44,527 nt of DNA, taken from the NCBI RefSeq assembly GCF_003050865.1, contig NZ_QAOK01000025.1, forward strand, positions 1 through 44,527. The letters are read 5' to 3'. Source of the stretch: Nitrosospira multiformis. Its GTDB lineage: Bacteria > Pseudomonadota > Gammaproteobacteria > Burkholderiales > Nitrosomonadaceae. The translations under genes and the position numbers were made by a program. Under the pieces are notes generated by a model. That model saw only the letters and a list, made by a program, of their open reading frames with translations, did no database searches and was not told where the DNA came from. Positions 41,075 to 44,527 of this stretch are shown one piece after another; positions within the stretch are counted from its first letter, which is position 1, and each line of letters opens with the position of its first letter.

Positions 41075-42070
41075 ATGAGTGAAGAATTGATGGTTTCCCC
41101 GGGTGCCCCGATACCGACTGCCCCTGCCTCCGGCAGCGCTTTGACCTCCGCGCAGTTTCGCAAGCTTGCCGAAGTGCCGCCCGAGATCGAGTGGTTCGCC
41201 AACATCGACAGCCGGCAGACCCGGCGCGCGTACCAGAATGATCTGCGCGGCTTCATGGCTTTTGCCGGCATCGTCAACCCCGAGGACTTTCGCGTCGTCA
41301 CCCGCAGCCATGTGCTCGCCTGGAGGAAAAGCCTGGAAGATGAGCAACTGGGTGGTGCCACCATCCGCAGGAAACTGGCGGCCCTCTCGTCCCTGTTCGA
41401 GTACCTGTGCGAAGCCAACGCAGTGACGCACAATCCGGTCAAGGGGGTGAAGCGGCCGCCGGTCGAATCCTGGCAGGGCAAGACGCCCGCGCTGGGCGAT
41501 GCCCAAGCGCGCGCCCTGCTCGAGGCGCCGAAAGCTGAGACGCTCAAGGGCAAGCGCGACCGGTCGATTCTCTCCGCCCTGCTCTATCATGGCATCCGGC
41601 GCGAGGAATTGGCCAGGCTCAAGGTGAAAGACTACAATCAGATGCGCCGCGGGGTACCGCATCTGCGCATCCAGGGCAAGGGCGGCAAGATGCGCTTCAT
41701 CCCCACCCATCCGGGGACACTCACCTTGATCGAAGAGTATCTGGAGGCCGCAGGCCATGGACAGGATCCGGAGGCACCCCTGTTTCGGCCGGTCAAAAAC
41801 AATGTGCACGGCCACACCCTGACGGCACTCACCCCCGATTCCATCTATTTCGAGGTGGTGCTGAAGTATTTAAAGAAGCTGGGGATTTTTGGGGAGAACA
41901 TGGGACCGCATGTGATGCGTGCGACTGCCGCGACCAATGCGCTCGATAACGGGGCGGACATCGCCAAGGTGCAGGAGTGGCTGGGGCATGCGAATATCGC
42001 CACCACCCGGATCTATGACCACCGCAAGACCCGCCCGGAGGATAGTCCGACGTTTAAGGTGAGTTACTGA
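41075..42070 (+). CDS. Tyrosine recombinase/integrase (XerC/XerD-like)
   Basis: 331 residues. N-terminal core-binding SAM-like domain about 40-125 (NIDSRQTRRAYQNDLRGFMA, IRRKLAALSSLFEYLCEANA). Catalytic domain with Arg175 in HGIRREELARL, Lys202/205 in GKGGKMRF, His279-x2-Arg282 in HVMRATAATNA, His305 in WLGHANIATT and the nucleophile Tyr314 in RIYDHR; all active residues are present. The size and short N-terminus fit Xer-like or small element integrases rather than phage-type ones. Two dif-like palindromes bracket the region, making it a candidate enzyme for those sites. No excisionase was seen. GGATT upstream of ATG 41075 is a poor ribosome site. Confidence 0.88.
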   Translation: MSEELMVSPGAPIPTAPASGSALTSAQFRKLAEVPPEIEWFANIDSRQTRRAYQNDLRGFMAFAGIVNPEDFRVVTRSHVLAWRKSLEDEQLGGATIRRKLAALSSLFEYLCEANAVTHNPVKGVKRPPVESWQGKTPALGDAQARALLEAPKAETLKGKRDRSILSALLYHGIRREELARLKVKDYNQMRRGVPHLRIQGKGGKMRFIPTHPGTLTLIEEYLEAAGHGQDPEAPLFRPVKNNVHGHTLTALTPDSIYFEVVLKYLKKLGIFGENMGPHVMRATAATNALDNGADIAKVQEWLGHANIATTRIYDHRKTRPEDSPTFKVSY

Positions 42071-42106
42071 ACACCGGGCTTATCCTATGTCCTGGCTCCG
42101 ATTCAC

Positions 42107-42520
42107 TCACATTGCCGGGCTTTGGCGGTCGGATGCGGCATGGTTTTCATCAAGCTTCGATGCCATTTGACGATGCAAGGCGGCTTCTTGCATGTCGGCC
42201 GCGACGGTCTGCTCGTGACGGCGTATCAATGCTGCAGTATGCGATTGCAGGTCCTGAGCTTGCCTGCCATAAAGATAGCTTTTATTCTCATACTGCTCCA
42301 GCAGTACCTTTTCTTCCTTCACTTTTGCCTGCATTTGCATAGCGGCATTTTCATAATATTTCGCTACCAACTCATGATCGCTTGGGGTCGTGGCTTTCTT
42401 GATAGCTTCACGAATCTCAGGAGTGTCAATGGGCTCGGCTGCAATCGTCAAGGAGCTCATCGAACCCAGCAGGGCTGCCATCGATAACACTGCGAAGATA
42501 TTTCCTGATTTCGTTTTCAT
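42107..42520 (-). CDS. Small secreted helical protein, function unknown
   Basis: 137 residues. A signal peptide, MKTKSGNIFAVLSMAALLGS then MSSLTIAA, is cut near A-E. The mature part is almost entirely charged helix: ELVAKYYENAAMQMQAKVKE, EKVLLEQYENKSYLYGRQAQ, DLQSHTAALIRRHEQTVAAD, MQEAALHRQMASKL. A similar arrangement (S-D-H-E-x-x-A-x-x-Y-E...Y-x-x-Q-D-x-x-x-H) occurs in short periplasmic proteins of betaproteobacteria that I cannot name. It is convergent with the integrase gene, 36 bp between stops. Possibly a cargo gene of the element. Confidence 0.68.
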   Translation of the reverse strand: MKTKSGNIFAVLSMAALLGSMSSLTIAAEPIDTPEIREAIKKATTPSDHELVAKYYENAAMQMQAKVKEEKVLLEQYENKSYLYGRQAQDLQSHTAALIRRHEQTVAADMQEAALHRQMASKLDENHAASDRQSPAM

Positions 42521-42823
42521 GATAGTAATGAACCAAACAGGATGAAAGTGACTTTATCCTATCTCAGTCAACACTATGCGTATATTGGGGAAACTCTGGT
42601 TTTATACTAAGGGAAACCCTTAGAGTGGCAAGGCCGAAGGGTATGGCCCCCGCCTAACTCTGGAGCAGCGAGAACGCTATTGTGGTCCCGATGGATTAAC
42701 GTGTTGGGATTACGAATGTTGGCAGTGAAGAATCAATGAAGCGTTTGCCTGCATTTGGGCTGGGCGCGAACAACGTCGGCAGCGCCAAAGTATCCGTGAT
42801 GAGGAACAAGTTCTCGGGCATGG
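42521..42823. other. Gap without gene; one short hairpin
   Basis: CTAAGGG-AAA-CCCTTAG at 42607-42623 is a 7-bp palindrome. No coding signal on either strand. Confidence 0.4.
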
Positions 42824-43237
42824 TTAATCGCCAAGTAAGATGAGCCCAAGCGCGCGCCCAGCAGCGCGTAATTCTTGATCGAGCGTGGCCAAGGGCAAAT
42901 CCAGGCGTTGGGCCAGCTCTAAATACGCTGCATCATAGAGGGTGAGCCGGTAGCGTTCGGCAAGTAAGGCTGTTGCTGTCCATGACTGGCTTGCAGTTTC
43001 AGGATCAAGATTAATCGGCAGATCACGAAGAAACCCAGCTAGCTGATGGCGGCGTGTCGCGTCAAGCCGGCCGCGCCGCTCGGCCATGGCTAGACCATTA
43101 AGAATTTCCAGGGGCCAAAGCGATGGAGCCATTGCACCTGTTTCAACGATCTGATCCAGCAAATCAAGGGTGGCAGAAGTATGCTCATCCTCAAAACACC
43201 ATGTGAGAGCCACTGAACTATCAAGAACTAAGCTCAC
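42824..43237 (-). CDS. vapC: VapC-like PIN-domain ribonuclease toxin
   Basis: 137 residues. The PIN-domain acidic residues are visible: Asp6 in SLVLDSSVAL, Glu44 in LWPLEILNGL, Asp102 in LTLYDAAYLELAQ and Asp120 in LATLDQELRAAG. The order and spacing match VapC toxins that cleave tRNA or rRNA with Mg2+. The start overlaps the stop of the antitoxin gene by 4 bp (ATGA), so translation is coupled. Cytoplasmic, inhibited by the adjacent antitoxin. GDL... at the C-terminus is complete; the length is normal. Confidence 0.88.
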   Translation of the reverse strand: MSLVLDSSVALTWCFEDEHTSATLDLLDQIVETGAMAPSLWPLEILNGLAMAERRGRLDATRRHQLAGFLRDLPINLDPETASQSWTATALLAERYRLTLYDAAYLELAQRLDLPLATLDQELRAAGRALGLILLGD

Positions 43238-43476
43238 AAACGACCTTCATTGATGAGATCCTTAATCTTGAGGTCGCCCAAGGTAACCCCGCGACTAGCA
43301 TCCAATAAACCGCGGGCTACCTGACGAGCTTTCGCACGATTAAAGCCAGGCTCAGCGGGAACCAGTCTCGCTACGGCTTTGCCATGTCGAGTGATAAGAA
43401 CTTCTTCACCGTTCTCGACCCAGTCGAGCAAGGTCCCGAGTTTATTCTTGGCCTCGAATGCCCCGATCTCACGCAT
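43234..43476 (-). CDS. vapB: Phd/YefM-type antitoxin partnered with VapC
   Basis: 80 residues. MREIGAFEAKNKLGTLLDWV, ENGEEVLITRHGKAVARLVP is the Phd/YefM DNA-binding fold (x-x-F-E-A-K-N-x-L-x-x-L-L-x-x-V, then I-T-x-H/R-G-K-x-V-A-x-L-V-P). The C-terminal half (RAKARQVARGLLDASRGVTL, GDLKIKDLINEGR) would bind the toxin. ATATAAGCTAG palindrome arms lie immediately upstream as the likely self-operator. It lies first in a two-gene operon with the PIN toxin. AGG in TATAGGAGG-like reverse of 43477-43486 (GGAGG) is a good ribosome site. Confidence 0.87.
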   Translation of the reverse strand: MREIGAFEAKNKLGTLLDWVENGEEVLITRHGKAVARLVPAEPGFNRAKARQVARGLLDASRGVTLGDLKIKDLINEGRL

Positions 43477-43486
43477 ATAACCTCCA

Positions 43487-43515
43487 ATATAAGCTAGTTT
43501 ACATCTAGCTTATAT
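43487..43515. promoter_or_regulatory. Operator palindrome of the vapBC pair
   Basis: ATATAAGCTAG (43487-43497) and CTAGCTTATAT (43505-43515), perfect 11-bp arms with a 7-base spacer, begin 10 bp upstream of the antitoxin start. This is the usual position for autorepression by a VapB/VapC complex. Confidence 0.75.
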
Positions 43516-43567
43516 CATAAGCGCATTCGGAAGCCAAGACACTGAACTCTCTCCTCTTAGCGATCCG

Positions 43568-43601
43568 TTTATGAATGATAACGTCCTTTATCATTCATAA
43601 A
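43568..43601. repeat. dif-like palindrome, right copy
   Basis: TTTATGAATGATAA (43568-43581), spacer CGTCCT, TTATCATTCATAAA (43588-43601): perfect 14-bp arms. Its core ATGATAAC-N4-TTTATCAT is shared with the left copy at 40421-40440. Confidence 0.6.
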
Positions 43602-43913
43602 AACCGAGTGCGTGGTAGAGAATTTACGATCAGCTGAGTGCTGGGGCTTGTTTCTTCCTATCCTCTTCTATATTGACGCGCGGTTGGCTTGCGAGACAAC
43701 AGAATATTCTGTTCAAGCTCATAATACATCTGGGTTACCAGTTCGATACGTAAGCCTAAATTTCGCCACGCTTGAGCCGCTGCTTGCTCAATCTCTTCCG
43801 CAGTGCCTGCTTCTTCAAACTTCTGAGATAGACGGTATGATGGTGAACTGATCGCTAAATCGACCCCTTCATATGGTAATCCCCCCGTTTTTAGCTGTGC
43901 CCAGGAGTAGTGT
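43602..43913. other. Gap without recognised gene
   Basis: A GTG-started frame (43612-43851) has no ribosome site or motif and is not accepted. The stretch from about 43860 to 43913 is probably the outer end of the IS3-family element whose transposase follows. Confidence 0.35.
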
Positions 43914-44402
43914 TCAGGCGACCATTGCCAACTTCTGATAAGGTGTTATCCCGCCGATGGCGGTATTGGGTCTTTCAGCGTTGTAGCGCCATAGCCACTG
44001 TGTTGCGGTTTGCTGTGCATGTACTATTGACTGGAAGATTGTCTGGTCCAGCCATTCGTGCCGCACTGTGCGATTGAACCGTTCCACATAGGCGTTTTGT
44101 GCAGGCTTGCCAGGCTGGATAAACCGCAACTCGATTCCCTGGCTTTCTGCCCACTGGCGGAATTCGTGACTAATGTGCTCGGGGCCGTTATCCAGCCGAA
44201 GCGCTTTTGGTTTTCCGCGCCATTCGATAATGTGTTCCAGTGCCCGGATGATACGCGCGGAAGGCAGCGACAGATCCACTTCGATGCCTAGCCCCTCGCG
44301 GTTGAAGTCATCGATCACATTAAAGGTACGAAAGCTGCGACCATCCGATAAGGCATCGTGCATGAAATCCATCGACGGGTTTTCCCCCGATTTCACGGAC
44401 AC
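43914..44402 (-). pseudogene. IS3-family transposase OrfB, C-terminal part
   Basis: The minus strand encodes the integrase core of IS3-type Orf[21 protein letters not shown] (first Asp), [20 protein letters not shown] (second Asp), [20 protein letters not shown] (catalytic Glu), and [20 protein letters not shown] at the end. The N-terminal HTH_21 part is missing: the frame before SMDFM reads MSVKSGENP, which does not match OrfB, so the element was cut near 44375. All DDE residues remain, but the protein lacks its start and OrfA partner. Confidence 0.85.
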
Positions 44403-44437
44403 ATCTAAAAAGGCTGATAATGAGTCAGGAGGGTGTC

Positions 44438-44527
44438 ATGGCAACGCGAAGGAAATACGCAGCGGAGTTCAAGCAGGAAGCGGTACAATTGGTTCGATCT
44501 GCAAATGTGCCGGCAAGCCAGGTTGCG
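44438..44527 (+). CDS. IS3-family transposase OrfA, cut by the window edge
   Basis: AGGAGG (44427-44432) precedes ATG 44438, which encodes MATRRKYAAEFKQEAVQLVR then SANVPASQVA, the helix-turn-helix start of IS3-type OrfA (R-R-K-Y-x-x-E-F-K-x-E-A-V-x-L). It points away from the OrfB fragment to its left, so the two belong to different IS copies: a second IS3 element probably inserted into and truncated the first, and extends beyond the window. Confidence 0.85.
   Translation, partial: MATRRKYAAEFKQEAVQLVRSANVPASQVA

Noticed and set aside
41060-41815. 251-codon minus-strand frame over the integrase
   Set aside because: Antisense shadow; the catalytic residues of the recombinase are on the plus strand.
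1-44527. tRNA, rRNA, CRISPR arrays, prophage structural genes
   Set aside because: None was recognised on reading either strand; no cloverleaf-like sequence with a CCA end was found, but this was not tested by computation.

Overview
The window looks like an accessory stretch of a betaproteobacterial chromosome, most likely a Nitrosospira-like ammonia oxidiser. The basis is four PEP-CTERM/VPLPA-CTERM surface proteins with an EpsA-type LuxR regulator, three -24/-12 (sigma-54) promoters in front of three of those genes, a FecI-FecR-TonB receptor set, hopanoid-associated genes (HpnA-like, HpnN-like) and many decayed genes and IS fragments. The genus is an inference from style, not from a marker gene.

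Layout. 0-4.2 kb: a DJ-1/PfpI protein cut by the left edge, a frameshifted DnaQ-like exonuclease relic, two conserved hypotheticals, an orphan Fur-box promoter that probably drives a small RNA, a small protein with a paralogue at 31.3 kb, and an IS630 stub. 4.2-11 kb: the exosortase-sorted surface protein region, with epsA divergent from a PEP-CTERM gene, an XRE regulator, an internally deleted IS5 copy with intact ends, and a VPLPA-CTERM gene divergent from a T5SS/PEP-CTERM repeat protein; the latter two have facing sigma-54 promoters. 11-13.8 kb: a double-PAS hybrid histidine kinase whose receiver domain is cut short, followed by an intact 860-bp IS5-family element. 14-19.8 kb: a sialidase-fold secreted protein, a small ORF, then fecI-fecR-fecA. 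20-21.4 kb: another PEP-CTERM protein behind four TGYGRCAA-N-TTGYCRCA dyads; the same dyad lies upstream of the sialidase-fold gene.

22-28.1 kb: the most interesting block, a probable defence island. A minus-strand operon of an AbiEi-like antitoxin, an AbiEii-like nucleotidyltransferase and a membrane-anchored protein of unknown family is divergent from a 1019-residue STAND NTPase with ten 42-residue TPR units. A perfect palindrome sits at the operon promoter. 28.1-29 kb is a gene graveyard: a resolvase stub, a copper-storage four-helix protein relic and a CopB C-terminal relic.

29-39.2 kb: ketopantoate reductase-like and HpnA-like genes overlapping by 4 nt, the second small paralogue, an AI-2E-type permease, hemolysin III (TrhA), a CPA1 Na+/H+ antiporter and an HpnN-like RND transporter on the minus strand. 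Between them lie relics of an AI-2E permease, a fatty acid desaturase, an HPF/RaiA factor, a DUF1269 protein and an IS5 transposase. 39.5-44.5 kb: a TraD-like conjugation protein, an orphan ParD-type antitoxin, a tyrosine recombinase, a small secreted helical protein and a VapBC pair, with two related dif-like palindromes at 40.4 and 43.6 kb bracketing the last five. IS3-family fragments in opposite orientation close the window.

No rRNA, tRNA or CRISPR array was recognised. All assignments come from reading the sequence and translations; no database search was run.
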